From positions 21,144-85,143 of the forward strand of contig JAEOTF010000166.1 in the NCBI GenBank assembly GCA_016840025.1: 64,000 bases of DNA, given 5' to 3'. The notes under the pieces were generated by a model that saw nothing but the letters and a program-made list of their open reading frames with translations, was not told the DNA's origin and did no database searches. Positions 26,967 to 36,088 of this stretch are shown one piece after another (position 1 is the first letter of the stretch; every line of letters starts with the position of its first letter). This DNA comes from Candidatus Hodarchaeota archaeon. GTDB lineage: Archaea > Asgardarchaeota > Heimdallarchaeia > Hodarchaeales > YT1-039. Made by a program: the position numbers and the translations under genes.

Positions 26967-27455
26967 TCAGCTCCGATTTGAGCGGATTTCATAAGTGCGG
27001 CCCCGCTTTTCACGGAAAATAAGCCCTTTCTCTTCCAAATCTCGAAGAGTTTCACTAATGGTGGAGCGAGGAACATTAAGAACGCGAACTAGATCAGACT
27101 GACTGATACAATTACGCTGCCTGACAGCAGTGAGAACATCGAGTTCAAGCTCTGTCAGATTAGCGAGATTAGGTTCAGAATTTGAGGAAAAAGGAGGAGA
27201 AATGGGGTTTAATGGAGAATCTATAGATCGATAGAACGCTGCTCGATTACGTTGACGATCTAGAATCCAAAAAGCTCCAGCAAACAATAAACCAACTAAA
27301 AGACCTCCACCGAAAAGGGTAAAACCTGGAATAGCCTCAGGGAAAAGGATAAGGATTATCAGGATGCCAATAAATAACCCGCCAAATAGAAATCCCAATA
27401 CGAAAGCTATCCAGTCAAAACCACGAGATGAAAAGGACACGTTGATGGTCTCCAA
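26967..27455 (-). CDS. Membrane-anchored winged-helix (MarR-like) regulator
   Basis: The 162-residue protein has two transmembrane helices at about residues 14-36 and 44-65. After a proline/serine-rich linker comes a winged helix-turn-helix (LTELELDVLTAVRQRNCISQ, SDLVRVLNVPRSTISETL, then a basic KRGRTYEI wing). A DNA-binding domain fixed to the membrane suggests that it senses an envelope signal. It abuts the next upstream gene with no spacer and lies 8 bases before the zinc-ribbon membrane protein. The nearby pilin cluster is a possible target but nothing proves it. Confidence 0.75.
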   Translation of the reverse strand: METINVSFSSRGFDWIAFVLGFLFGGLFIGILIILILFPEAIPGFTLFGGGLLVGLLFAGAFWILDRQRNRAAFYRSIDSPLNPISPPFSSNSEPNLANLTELELDVLTAVRQRNCISQSDLVRVLNVPRSTISETLRDLEEKGLIFREKRGRTYEIRSNRS

Positions 27456-27650
27456 TCAATAACGATCAGCATCAAGATGGGATCTCATCAATCGGGAAAG
27501 AAAAACCTGATAGATGGCTAGTACAAGGAAAAACCCAACCCCTAATAAACGAATTCTTATGTCGTCTACAAAATAAAATAAGACGACAAGACCGAGTGGC
27601 ATGCCAGCTATAACCCACCACAGCATTATTTCATGTCCTAAACTCTTCAT
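27456..27650 (-). CDS. Small two-helix membrane protein
   Basis: The 64-residue protein contains two hydrophobic helices (about residues 8-28 and 33-53) separated by a short charged turn, and ends in a charged tail. It has no recognised family. Its stop is immediately followed by the start of the winged-helix membrane protein, so translation is probably coupled. It is the first gene of the three-gene set. Confidence 0.6.
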   Translation of the reverse strand: MKSLGHEIMLWWVIAGMPLGLVVLFYFVDDIRIRLLGVGFFLVLAIYQVFLSRLMRSHLDADRY

Positions 27651-28354
27651 TTTTAGTTACCCGACAAATGCGACTTGGAGTAGGAATCCATCATAATTCT
27701 AATGAACTTAATTAGTATGATGGGATTAAGATTCTTGTATATTTGTTTCTTGTCAGCTTTAAAAAGCATGATAATTTACATCCCCTAATGGCATACAAAA
27801 TATAATTCTTAGATAGTCACTTGTCGGTGATTTTAGAGGGATTAACAAGCATCAGTAGATTTAATGAAAAGATAAAACAATAAAAGGGGATAATAGGGGG
27901 AATTATAATTATAAAACGACAATATAAGTCGTTAACTCCTCTTGTTGGAAAAAAGCAGGCATCTCTTACGCAAATTTCACACTAAACCGCACCCCTGCCT
28001 TATTTGTTAATATGTTAGTTAACACGGAAGATAGGCATGTTGGCTTGAAAAAAGCTCTTGAATCCGGCTCGGAAACAGTTCGGCAAAACACATATGAGAT
28101 CAGCAGAATAAGACCCATGATTAGCATATATACAGTTATTTCATTATAACTCATAAAAAATGGGATTCCGTTGATCTTGAAATCCGTTAATCTTAACATT
28201 CTACTATCTACAATTGGATGGGAAAATTTGTTCTAATTTTATGTTCTTAATATATATAAGTTAAAAAAGGCAGCATGTGGCAATACAGCAGATATTCTAA
28301 TGATAAAAAGGAGCATGGTTTCCAGTCATTAGGTGATAAGGAGCAAATGGAAAA
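27651..28354. other. Long spacer upstream of the pilin gene
   Basis: About 700 bases. A minus-strand frame at 27966-28199 would give 77 residues with one hydrophobic stretch, but no family, operon or ribosome-binding site supports it. The segment just before the pilin holds a TATA-like element. The rest is A/T-rich with no clear repeat. Confidence 0.4.
28248..28262 (+). promoter_or_regulatory. Putative TATA box for the first pilin
   Basis: CTTAATATATATAAG lies about 95 bases upstream of the pilin ATG and is the strongest TATA-like element in the spacer. A start site about 25 bases downstream would give a leader of roughly 70 bases. A GATAAGGAG ribosome-binding site then lies about 12 bases before the start codon. 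The call rests on sequence resemblance. Confidence 0.45.
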
Positions 28355-28816
28355 ATGTCAGTTGAAAAACTTATTAAAAGGAAAAGAGCGGTCAGCCCCG
28401 TTATTGCTGCAATTTTGTTGATTGGATTGACCGTTGCAGCGGGTGCAATTGTCTATTTCATGGTTTTTTCAGAAACAGACAAAGCAGATGCAAAAATCAC
28501 CGCTGTTGATGTAAGTTCAACCAAAGTTAGTGTAACGGTCTTCAATTCAGGAGCCAAAGATGACGCAATAACTGAGGTAACTATTGTATTGCCAGCTACA
28601 GCCGCAGTAACCGATTTTACTTATGGTACCACAAATGGAACATCAGCTGACGGGTTCACATGGACTTGGACCCTTGACTATGCAGTTGGCTCAAACGATG
28701 ATGTAAAGCTTGAATTCACAAAAACGGGATTACAGTTCGGTGATCCTGGCAGTTCACTAGAAGTCACTGTTGCATTTGAAGACAGTGATGACAGCACGCA
28801 AAGTGCCGCTATATAA
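28355..28816 (+). CDS. Archaeal type IV pilin
   Basis: The 153-residue protein has a class III signal peptide: basic KRKR, then AVSPVIAAILLIGLTVAAGA. A prepilin peptidase of the PibD/EppA type would cut just before AVSPVI. The hydrophobic helix forms the fibre core. The rest is a small beta-rich domain with many Asp, Thr and Val residues. It is separated from the next pilin-like genes by 600 bases and followed by a T-run. It may be the main pilin, expressed separately from the minor components. Confidence 0.88.
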   Translation: MSVEKLIKRKRAVSPVIAAILLIGLTVAAGAIVYFMVFSETDKADAKITAVDVSSTKVSVTVFNSGAKDDAITEVTIVLPATAAVTDFTYGTTNGTSADGFTWTWTLDYAVGSNDDVKLEFTKTGLQFGDPGSSLEVTVAFEDSDDSTQSAAI

Positions 28817-28833
28817 TAAAGTAATATTTAACT

Positions 28834-28850
28834 CTCCCCCCTTTTTTTTA
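28834..28850 (+). terminator. T-run terminator after the pilin gene
   Basis: CTCCCCCC is followed by eight T residues (28842-28849) about 26 bases after the pilin stop. Long T-tracts are the usual archaeal termination signal. This would separate the pilin transcript from the downstream cluster. Confidence 0.5.
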
Positions 28851-28900
28851 CCTAAGTTAACTGAACTGAATTAATTTTCTATTTAAAATAAGTGTAAGAA

Positions 28901-28981
28901 ATGAGTAATGCGTTGGTCATAACTCTTTATTTGTTATTCTTCGTTCTGACATTATTTTTTATTTTGAAAGTTAATAGATAA
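28901..28981 (+). CDS. Possible 26-residue single-helix membrane peptide
   Basis: ATG at 28901 opens a 26-codon frame that is almost entirely one hydrophobic helix (VITLYLLFFVLTLFFILK) with a short basic end. It lies between two pilin genes. No ribosome-binding site is obvious. A/T-rich DNA gives such frames by chance, so this is tentative. Confidence 0.25.
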   Translation: MSNALVITLYLLFFVLTLFFILKVNR

Positions 28982-29243
28982 AATCAGCATGTCTATAAAG
29001 ACACTAATAAAATGTTTAATTTCTCTATTAAATGAACTTTACATTAAAAATCTGGATATAATACAGTACTAGCAAAATTCATCTAATTCAATCACATTAG
29101 AGGAAAAAGACAGGATTTAAGCAATCATGACTACCCAAATTTAGGAATTATACTTACAATTCCGCCTTTTTGGATTGCTTTGACCCAAAAACAGTTAAAA
29201 AGGTCTTTTTTAGATTTAAAAAGAATTATGAACGATTTTTAGA

Positions 29244-29402
29244 ATGAGATATACTGTTAAAAAAAAGCAGTCTGTTTTTAGAACAATTACGAACAACCCC
29301 GAACATTTAGAATGTGAAGAAGCTCCCAAAAAATACCTCACAGACTGGAAACTGTTTAGAGAACGTTTATATGGCTGGAAAGGAGAGATAATATTGGAAT
29401 AG
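29244..29402 (+). CDS. Small charged protein upstream of the large pilin-like gene
   Basis: A 52-codon frame from ATG 29244 encodes a soluble charged peptide (start MRYTVKKKQS, then PKKYLTDWKLFRERLYGWKG). It stops 12 bases before the next start and is in the same orientation. The residue mixture, with aromatic and charged residues in a regular pattern, looks more protein-like than the overlapping minus-strand frame (29216-29494). No family is recognised. Confidence 0.4.
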   Translation: MRYTVKKKQSVFRTITNNPEHLECEEAPKKYLTDWKLFRERLYGWKGEIILE

Positions 29403-29414
29403 GTAGGTAACACC

Positions 29415-31952
29415 ATGTCTCGCAGAAGTTCCCAATCCAAATTTAGTCTCAAAAGGATAATCTCAAGAAGAAAAAGAGCAGTATCACCCATCATAGCTAC
29501 TCTGATATTACTTGGTATAACTGTAGCCGCGGGTGCAGTAGTCTATGTCATGTTTAATCAAGGTATTTCAGGTACCACGACCGCTAGGATCGATTTAGAG
29601 GTCGTTTCACTTACAAATTTTAAAGATACGAATAATAATACTAAATATGATCAATTTAGCGTCTTTGTGCAGAACATTGAGCGAGATGCAGCATATATTT
29701 CCTCTATTACAGTAATCAACACTACATCTTCCACTCAATTGTCATCATGGACGATGATAGCGGAAAAAACAGAAGTGTTAGGATATCAAGCCGCCACAGT
29801 AGCTATCTCAACTTCAAACTCTACAGAAGAACTGCAGAATGGCGATGTAATTAATATAGAGATATCCGGAGGAAGATCAATCAGTAAAACGAGTGCAGAT
29901 AAACTAGCTGAATTTCTTAACTATGAGGTGGGTGGTCTATATGGTGGATCGTTGGATTTCATGCCTAGCCCATTGAGTTTGGTTGTCCTAGAGGCAAATG
30001 TGGGTCAAGAAAACGTCACAGTCTCTATTACAAATAACGGCAGTACTAACTCAACCGTGGAATTAGAACTAACCGTTCCTTCGGGAATTGAAATTGTGAG
30101 TAGTTATACATCAAGAAGAGGAAGAGAATCCAGCGCAACGAGAGCCCCAGCAGCAAAAGACATCAAAATAATTACTGTGCAAGATGGCGCTACCCGAAAC
30201 GTTAGCTGGACACTCAGGGGAGTGATTCGCGGCACATATCACCCCCGAGTTTATGGTTATGTTGATAATGTCTTAATTTTCACATATGCTTACACTTTTA
30301 GTATTGCTGAATGGAGGGATGTTTTGATCATAATTGATGATTCTAATGGAATGCGAGATGGTACGAACGGCACATGGAGCGCCGATGTTTGGGAACAAGC
30401 GGTGACAGATGCAAATCTCATTAAAGCAGCCCTCATAGATAAAACCAATGGTACGAACAACTTGTTAATTAGAAGGCTTGATCTTATTAATGAAACTACT
30501 ACTCTACCACTTAACGCGCGCTATATGCAAAATGATACAGTTCAGATTGCTGCCACACCAACTGCGGGGAAATATAACTTAACAGACTATAATAATGTAT
30601 TTTTAGTGGCTAACGGTCCAGTGGATGATTATGATACGGTGCAGGCTCTTAAAAACGCCCAAGCTAGCGGTGTTAACGTAGCAGTTATGGGCAATGACAT
30701 TTTTTGGAACTATGGTGTCTTTGATCTAACACCAAAAGGCTCCATAGCAACTGTCAGTAATGAGATGAATGGACAATTACTTCGAAACTACACCATCATC
30801 AGTGGAGATGCACTAGGGACACAATACTTTGGTGTAGTAACCTGGAATAATATTACATCTAGTGATGGCTGGTTTGAGCTTTATAATGAAAGTGCGGGAA
30901 GTGACTTACTTGGTAGATGGGAATTAACTTCGGACACCGATTATGAAAACACTTACGGTCCTTTCTACTTCTCAGGGGATACGTCTTATGGTAATAGCCT
31001 GAACCCCCCTGGTCAAGTCGGACGAACAAGTTTCTCATCAAATGGTAAGACAGGCACTTATAGAGCACTCATTGATATGGATTGGGGTCAACAATCAATC
31101 ACATTTCAGATTCAGAGGAGTAATCCCGAGATTTATGATGATTTAGGTTGGTGGCCTAATCTAGCCTCGGGGGAATTTGCCCTTTCTGATGATACGAATA
31201 CTGGAACTTTTGATTATTTATATGATTATTCACAAATCTATAGCGACAGACAGCTTTATGTCAAATATGACCCTCCAGGTAACCCTCAAGATGTTGATTA
31301 TTCCATAAGATCACCAGGAGGAATCGAATATTACTATAAGTTAAGGAGACCGTTTCTCAGTAATGATTATGCTCCAGCGGATCCAAAACCGCCAAGCTTT
31401 GAGAGTTTAGACCCTCAGAACTACGAAGGAACTTGGGAAGTAACAATCGATGGCACAATAACCGCACAAATAGAAGTCATTAGACGAGGAGTCAATCAGC
31501 AATATACAGATCTAAGTTTACCTCCTATCTACCTATATGAAGATTGGAAGAGTTTTACGGGGACAACATTGGAAATTCCCCTGAATGCAACGAATTCATA
31601 CGCTGGAGGCTCTGATGGAACCGACAGTATTAATCTTCAACTTTCCGCAATTACTCACACATTATTCTATAATATCAGTTCTGGTGTTTTAGGAGTATCA
31701 GCGGAAGCAACATACAATGGAACTACTCTTTACGGTGAATCAGATGCCGATCGGGTTGCTAGCTTTTCATCAACCACATTGGGATTTGCGGGTGATGAAG
31801 ATGCTAATAGCTTCCCAAGTATTACTGCTACTAACGGAAAAGTATTTTTTGGTATTAGTCTTTCTAGAATAGTTATTGATACAGTATCAAAAGAAACTGA
31901 TCAGGCAACAATCTATCAACTGATAACTAATATAATAGGGTACTTCGGTTAA
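29415..31952 (+). CDS. Very large pilin-like surface protein
   Basis: The 845-residue protein begins with a class III signal (RRKRAVSPIIATLILLGITVAAGA, about residues 18-42), so it should be processed and inserted like a pilin. Its ectodomain is about 800 residues, far longer than normal. A CARDB-like beta region (residues ~190-290) is followed by VLIIIDDSNGM, which looks like the start of a Rossmann/vWA-type fold with an altered metal motif. Further Thr/Asn-rich beta domains follow. It may cap the fibre as an adhesin; this is an inference. It opens a run of seven closely packed genes. Confidence 0.8.
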   Translation: MSRRSSQSKFSLKRIISRRKRAVSPIIATLILLGITVAAGAVVYVMFNQGISGTTTARIDLEVVSLTNFKDTNNNTKYDQFSVFVQNIERDAAYISSITVINTTSSTQLSSWTMIAEKTEVLGYQAATVAISTSNSTEELQNGDVINIEISGGRSISKTSADKLAEFLNYEVGGLYGGSLDFMPSPLSLVVLEANVGQENVTVSITNNGSTNSTVELELTVPSGIEIVSSYTSRRGRESSATRAPAAKDIKIITVQDGATRNVSWTLRGVIRGTYHPRVYGYVDNVLIFTYAYTFSIAEWRDVLIIIDDSNGMRDGTNGTWSADVWEQAVTDANLIKAALIDKTNGTNNLLIRRLDLINETTTLPLNARYMQNDTVQIAATPTAGKYNLTDYNNVFLVANGPVDDYDTVQALKNAQASGVNVAVMGNDIFWNYGVFDLTPKGSIATVSNEMNGQLLRNYTIISGDALGTQYFGVVTWNNITSSDGWFELYNESAGSDLLGRWELTSDTDYENTYGPFYFSGDTSYGNSLNPPGQVGRTSFSSNGKTGTYRALIDMDWGQQSITFQIQRSNPEIYDDLGWWPNLASGEFALSDDTNTGTFDYLYDYSQIYSDRQLYVKYDPPGNPQDVDYSIRSPGGIEYYYKLRRPFLSNDYAPADPKPPSFESLDPQNYEGTWEVTIDGTITAQIEVIRRGVNQQYTDLSLPPIYLYEDWKSFTGTTLEIPLNATNSYAGGSDGTDSINLQLSAITHTLFYNISSGVLGVSAEATYNGTTLYGESDADRVASFSSTTLGFAGDEDANSFPSITATNGKVFFGISLSRIVIDTVSKETDQATIYQLITNIIGYFG

Positions 31953-32006
31953 ACCTAAAAAACCAGCATCAGTAGCCACTACAACTTTATTTAAGATGTG
32001 AGGCGT

Positions 32007-34358
32007 ATGAAAGCACAATTACATATAATATTCTGTCTTATTATCATTATGAGCCCGATTACAGCTTTATCTTCAAGTAATTATAAATCGAGTAAGATGA
32101 TTGGCAATATTGAAGATGAAAATTCCGATGTTAGAGTACCTTTAAAGATTTTAGACGAGGCTACAAAAATCCCTTATGCTGAAGCTGCCGAAAGTTTAGC
32201 GCGATGGATCTACCACAACATGTCGATCCCTGGCCCAAGTGACGGTAGGGTATTTTATGATAGGACAGGAGCTACGTACTATTATAATGGCATGATAGGG
32301 AGTGCAGGAATTGGAGAGTATTTTATAGAGCTCTACAAGTACACACAAAACGGGATCTACCTCTCATGGGCTCAAGAGGTCGCGATTCATCTAAACCAGA
32401 CTGCAATTAGAGATGGTAGCAACATATACTGGCAAAAGAGCAATATAGATAGTAGTACTCCATTAGATTATCAGTACGGGTCTGCTGGAATAGGTGACTT
32501 CCTAATTCAGCTAGACAACATAACCGATGGTGCTGAAGCATTCTATCTTGAACTAGTTACTGGTGCTGCAAATGGAATTATTGCTCAAGCATCTGAAAAT
32601 AATAGCATGATATTCTGGAACCAAGATGAAAATGTGACAGGGGGAATTAATTGTACAGGATTCTATACTGGTGCTGCAGGAATGGGTTATTTCTTACTTC
32701 AGGCAGGTCAAGCAACTTCAACACAGGAGTACCTTGATGCAGCTCAATCAACTGCAAACTGGTTAATTAATGTTACAGAAACGGTAAATTTAGCATTTAA
32801 CAACACAGGGGACAGTGTGATAGACCAGAGATTTTGGCCAGAAAAATTCCTTTCAATAGAATTTCCAAGTCCCCCTTTCAATGAAACAAAGCAGTTGCGT
32901 TCAATGAGGGCATCTCGTGACGCTGAAAATCAGAAATACTATACGGGGTTTGCTTATGGCGCAGCAGGTATTGGGCATTTCTTCTTAGAAGCAGGGAACT
33001 TTTTTAATAATAATACCTTTTTTGAATATGCTAAATATGCAGGGAACTGGCTACTAAGCTTAGCTCATCCATGGGCGGAATATGAGGGAGCAGATACTGA
33101 TTATCAATATGTTGGCAACCATCTTGGAGCATCAGGAATAGGAAAATTCCTTCTTTCTCTTTATACTAATGATAACACCAGAAACGACCTATATCTTGCA
33201 GCAGCCGCTTATACAATAGATTGGTATAGCTACACACTCTTTAATGAAACAGATAAAAATCTAGGGGTTCACTGGCCAAATCGACAATTAGATGGGGCAA
33301 ATTATACAGGGCTTGACGCAACAGCAGGAGTAATTGGCTTCTTAACCGACTATGTTTCGATTATTCAGGAGAATGAAACACTAATTTCAAACCCATTATG
33401 GTTAGGAGAACAGGCTAAAGATTTAGCTCAATATGCTATCTTCTGGATACTCACTACAGCTGAATATGATGGTACGACTATGCAAATACCCCGTGAAAAA
33501 GGCGGTTTATTAGAGGGGCAATATTATACAGGAGCATATTACGGTGCAGCAGGGATAGGAGCTGTCTTACTAATGAGAAGTGGTCCAGAGGCAAGTACAA
33601 ATTCTATGCTTGATTTTAATTCCGTTCAAAAGGATACATCGAAGTCACTTAATCTAACCGTGACCAATCTAGGCGATGAGTCATTAAGCTTAACGACAGC
33701 ATCGGTCTCTAGTAGTGTTTTCTCAGTAGAACTGGATCAATTCCCCATCACTCTTGAAAACGGGGATAATGAAACAATTGAAGTAACATTTACCCCCCTA
33801 TGGGAAGAAGAATATGAAGCATTCCTCAATATATCTACTTCGGACTCCACTAATCCGAACTTACTTGTTGCTTTGAAGGGCGTAGGATGGACAGCACCCG
33901 TTATCGAAGTTCTTGAATACGACCAAAAAGTCACCACAGGAAATTTCACGGCCCGTTTTAATATTACCGATGGAACGCTATCGCCGCTCTTTCAAGTGTC
34001 CTACAATATCGATGGAAGGCTAAGTCGAATCATTACAAGCACCACCTCGGAGTATAAGATAGTTCTGGACACTTTAGAACTAGAGCTTGCAAATCATGAA
34101 ACATATAACTTAACTCTCACTGCAATAGACACAAACAATCATCAATCTAGTGTTTCAATTCTTTTTGAAACAGATATCGATGAAAAAAGGGATGAAGAAG
34201 GAATAGATCTTACCATACTTCTGCTTATATCACTAGTTGGGGTTTCAGGAGGATTACTCCTTTTAATTGCCTATAAGACGGGTTTTCTACTAAAAAAGAA
34301 AGAAAAAGCCTGGTGGGAAGGTAAAGAGGAAGACTGGTTCAAAAAGAAAGGAGAGTAA
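32007..34358 (+). CDS. Secreted LanC-like (alpha/alpha)6 repeat protein with Hydin-like domain
   Basis: About 783 residues. The N terminus is a secretion signal (MKAQLHIIFCLIIIMSPITA). ATG at 32007 is preferred to GTG at 31998. Residues ~60-540 hold six to seven copies of a glycine signature, variants of YxGAAGIGxFLL (GSAGIG, GAAGMG, GAAGIG, GASGIG), as in LanC-like alpha/alpha barrels. The LanC zinc ligands (CHG motif) are not seen. A Hydin/ASPM-like beta domain (TVTNLGDESLSL) and another beta domain follow. A transmembrane helix near residue 745 ends in a lysine-rich tail. It is embedded among pilin-like genes with gaps of a few bases. Confidence 0.75.
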   Translation: MKAQLHIIFCLIIIMSPITALSSSNYKSSKMIGNIEDENSDVRVPLKILDEATKIPYAEAAESLARWIYHNMSIPGPSDGRVFYDRTGATYYYNGMIGSAGIGEYFIELYKYTQNGIYLSWAQEVAIHLNQTAIRDGSNIYWQKSNIDSSTPLDYQYGSAGIGDFLIQLDNITDGAEAFYLELVTGAANGIIAQASENNSMIFWNQDENVTGGINCTGFYTGAAGMGYFLLQAGQATSTQEYLDAAQSTANWLINVTETVNLAFNNTGDSVIDQRFWPEKFLSIEFPSPPFNETKQLRSMRASRDAENQKYYTGFAYGAAGIGHFFLEAGNFFNNNTFFEYAKYAGNWLLSLAHPWAEYEGADTDYQYVGNHLGASGIGKFLLSLYTNDNTRNDLYLAAAAYTIDWYSYTLFNETDKNLGVHWPNRQLDGANYTGLDATAGVIGFLTDYVSIIQENETLISNPLWLGEQAKDLAQYAIFWILTTAEYDGTTMQIPREKGGLLEGQYYTGAYYGAAGIGAVLLMRSGPEASTNSMLDFNSVQKDTSKSLNLTVTNLGDESLSLTTASVSSSVFSVELDQFPITLENGDNETIEVTFTPLWEEEYEAFLNISTSDSTNPNLLVALKGVGWTAPVIEVLEYDQKVTTGNFTARFNITDGTLSPLFQVSYNIDGRLSRIITSTTSEYKIVLDTLELELANHETYNLTLTAIDTNNHQSSVSILFETDIDEKRDEEGIDLTILLLISLVGVSGGLLLLIAYKTGFLLKKKEKAWWEGKEEDWFKKKGE

Positions 34359-34364
34359 GGAATT

Positions 34365-35171
34365 ATGCCTTCACCAATGGTAGCAACGATTTTGGTCTTG
34401 GGGATCATTGTTTCTGGTTTGGCAATAGCAGTTGTAATTATTCTTCCTTATGAAGAAAGAATGACTGCGGAGTCTTCTTTGGAAGCTATGAAAACAGGTT
34501 TCAAAGACCTTAATCGTGAAATTTTATCATTAGTATCAAAATACTCCCCCACAAGCCACCAAACAACTGAAATTAAGCTCGCTATGCGTACGGGAGCTAT
34601 TAACCTAGTACAGAGCGCTATTTTTACGATTAATATTAACAACACCCAGATGATAGGAACAAATAATCCAATCACTATAAACCGACTCAGATATTCATTT
34701 TCTAGTGACTATGAATTCTTACCTGTTGGCACAAGGAAATATCTGTTGGGTGATCGCCCCTATATCCCTAGACCTGTGTGCTCCTCGGGGTTAGCTGGTA
34801 ATCTAACACTTTCTTCCCCATTGGAGGGGAATTACTTTTTAGGGCTTGATTATGGGCTTTCGGTGTTATGGAGCTTTGGTATTGTAGGAACGCCTGTTGC
34901 CAACGTGACAATAACAGGAATAACTTTAGAAGGAATTCACGGTGGTATATTAGGTAATGACCCGATATTGTTACTTCAAGTTACAAAAAGAGCAACAACA
35001 ACATACTCCACGTTAGCTACCTCAGCAGCAAATGTCTCGGTAGCAATTAACGGTGGACAAGAGACCTGCTGGAATTCTAATGATCGACCAAAATATATTC
35101 CCTTTGGGGTGACCACCTTTGATCTTACTATTACGCTTGTAACATATACGGTCTCGATTACAGAGGCATGA
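34365..35171 (+). CDS. Pilin-like protein, minor component
   Basis: The 268-residue protein has an N-terminal hydrophobic helix right after the start (MVATILVLGIIVSGLAIAVV). The helical PYEERMTAESSLEAMKTGF that follows resembles the pilin stem. The remainder is beta-rich. The basic leader before the helix is short or missing (MPSP), so prepilin-peptidase processing is uncertain. It overlaps the next gene by four bases (ATGA), a sign of translational coupling. The two proteins share the layout of helix, EASL-type segment and beta domain and look paralogous. Confidence 0.7.
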   Translation: MPSPMVATILVLGIIVSGLAIAVVIILPYEERMTAESSLEAMKTGFKDLNREILSLVSKYSPTSHQTTEIKLAMRTGAINLVQSAIFTININNTQMIGTNNPITINRLRYSFSSDYEFLPVGTRKYLLGDRPYIPRPVCSSGLAGNLTLSSPLEGNYFLGLDYGLSVLWSFGIVGTPVANVTITGITLEGIHGGILGNDPILLLQVTKRATTTYSTLATSAANVSVAINGGQETCWNSNDRPKYIPFGVTTFDLTITLVTYTVSITEA

Positions 35172-36073
35172 GGAAATTGAGGATAAACTACTGCAAAAGT
35201 TGTAATCTATCTTTGAGGAAGAGAAAAGACAAGAGAGCCATCTCCCCTATTATTGCAACCGTTCTTATTACGTCAATATTAGCTTCAGCTATTGCGATAG
35301 GGATTGTCTACGTTGTTCCTTATGCGCAGAGAACCAGCGCAGAAGCGTCATTGACCCAAGGAATAAATATAATGCAAGATTTTGATGCAGCTATTTACAA
35401 ATGTGCTTTTTTTGATAATCCAGATAGTCCCATCGGTCAACAAATAGTATCGGCCGAATTAGGAGGAGGAAAACTTGAATTGTTGACTTTAGGTGAAAGC
35501 CAGGAATTCTACTTGCAAATAGATGGGATTAATCAGGACTCATTTTTAGAAGATTACGGGAAGGGGTATCTCAGGTACTCATTTGCTTCAGATTCCAGCT
35601 TGATCGAAACAACGGAAAAATACTATCTATCTGGGGAGTCTGATCCCTATATACAACGACCTGAGATTATTACCGAACAATCAGATGATAGAAGCCTTAC
35701 TAATATAACTCTAACGCGTGCAGAAGAAGGTAATACGCACTATGTTAACCTGGGCTATCGAACTCGTTTATTTGTAGAAGAAGGTGTGACCTTATCGCTG
35801 AAGCTGATATCAATTGAGATGATAAATAACTTAGGTGGGATCTTAAGTGGTGAGGAAGTTACAATAAAAGTAGAAGCTCAACCTCGTCAGATATTAACAA
35901 CAAATTATTACTTAGGCACAAACTATAGTTTGGGTTACAGTGTCTCTCTTTATGGGATTTTCAATGACGTCCCCTCAACAGACTACATTTATCATGTAGA
36001 CAATAGCTACGGATTCACCAACATTCAGGTAACTGTTCTGAAATACCGAGTAGAGATTAGCGAACATGAATGA
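35168..36073 (+). CDS. Pilin-like protein, minor component
   Basis: The 301-residue protein has a class III signal: KRKDKRAISPIIATVLITSI followed by a hydrophobic helix and YAQRTSAEASLTQG. The ectodomain is beta-rich. It resembles the preceding 268-residue protein in layout, including YxxRxxAEASL after the helix. It is coupled to that gene by an ATGA overlap and followed 15 bases later by the next pilin-like gene. Confidence 0.8.
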   Translation: MRKLRINYCKSCNLSLRKRKDKRAISPIIATVLITSILASAIAIGIVYVVPYAQRTSAEASLTQGINIMQDFDAAIYKCAFFDNPDSPIGQQIVSAELGGGKLELLTLGESQEFYLQIDGINQDSFLEDYGKGYLRYSFASDSSLIETTEKYYLSGESDPYIQRPEIITEQSDDRSLTNITLTRAEEGNTHYVNLGYRTRLFVEEGVTLSLKLISIEMINNLGGILSGEEVTIKVEAQPRQILTTNYYLGTNYSLGYSVSLYGIFNDVPSTDYIYHVDNSYGFTNIQVTVLKYRVEISEHE

Positions 36074-36088
36074 GAAGGAAAGACAAAA

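Noticed and set aside
27966..28199. 77-residue minus-strand frame with one hydrophobic stretch
   Set aside because: No family, ribosome-binding site or operon support; kept only as a note on the spacer.
29216..29494. 92-residue minus-strand frame
   Set aside because: It overlaps the start of the large pilin-like gene and a better plus-strand small frame.
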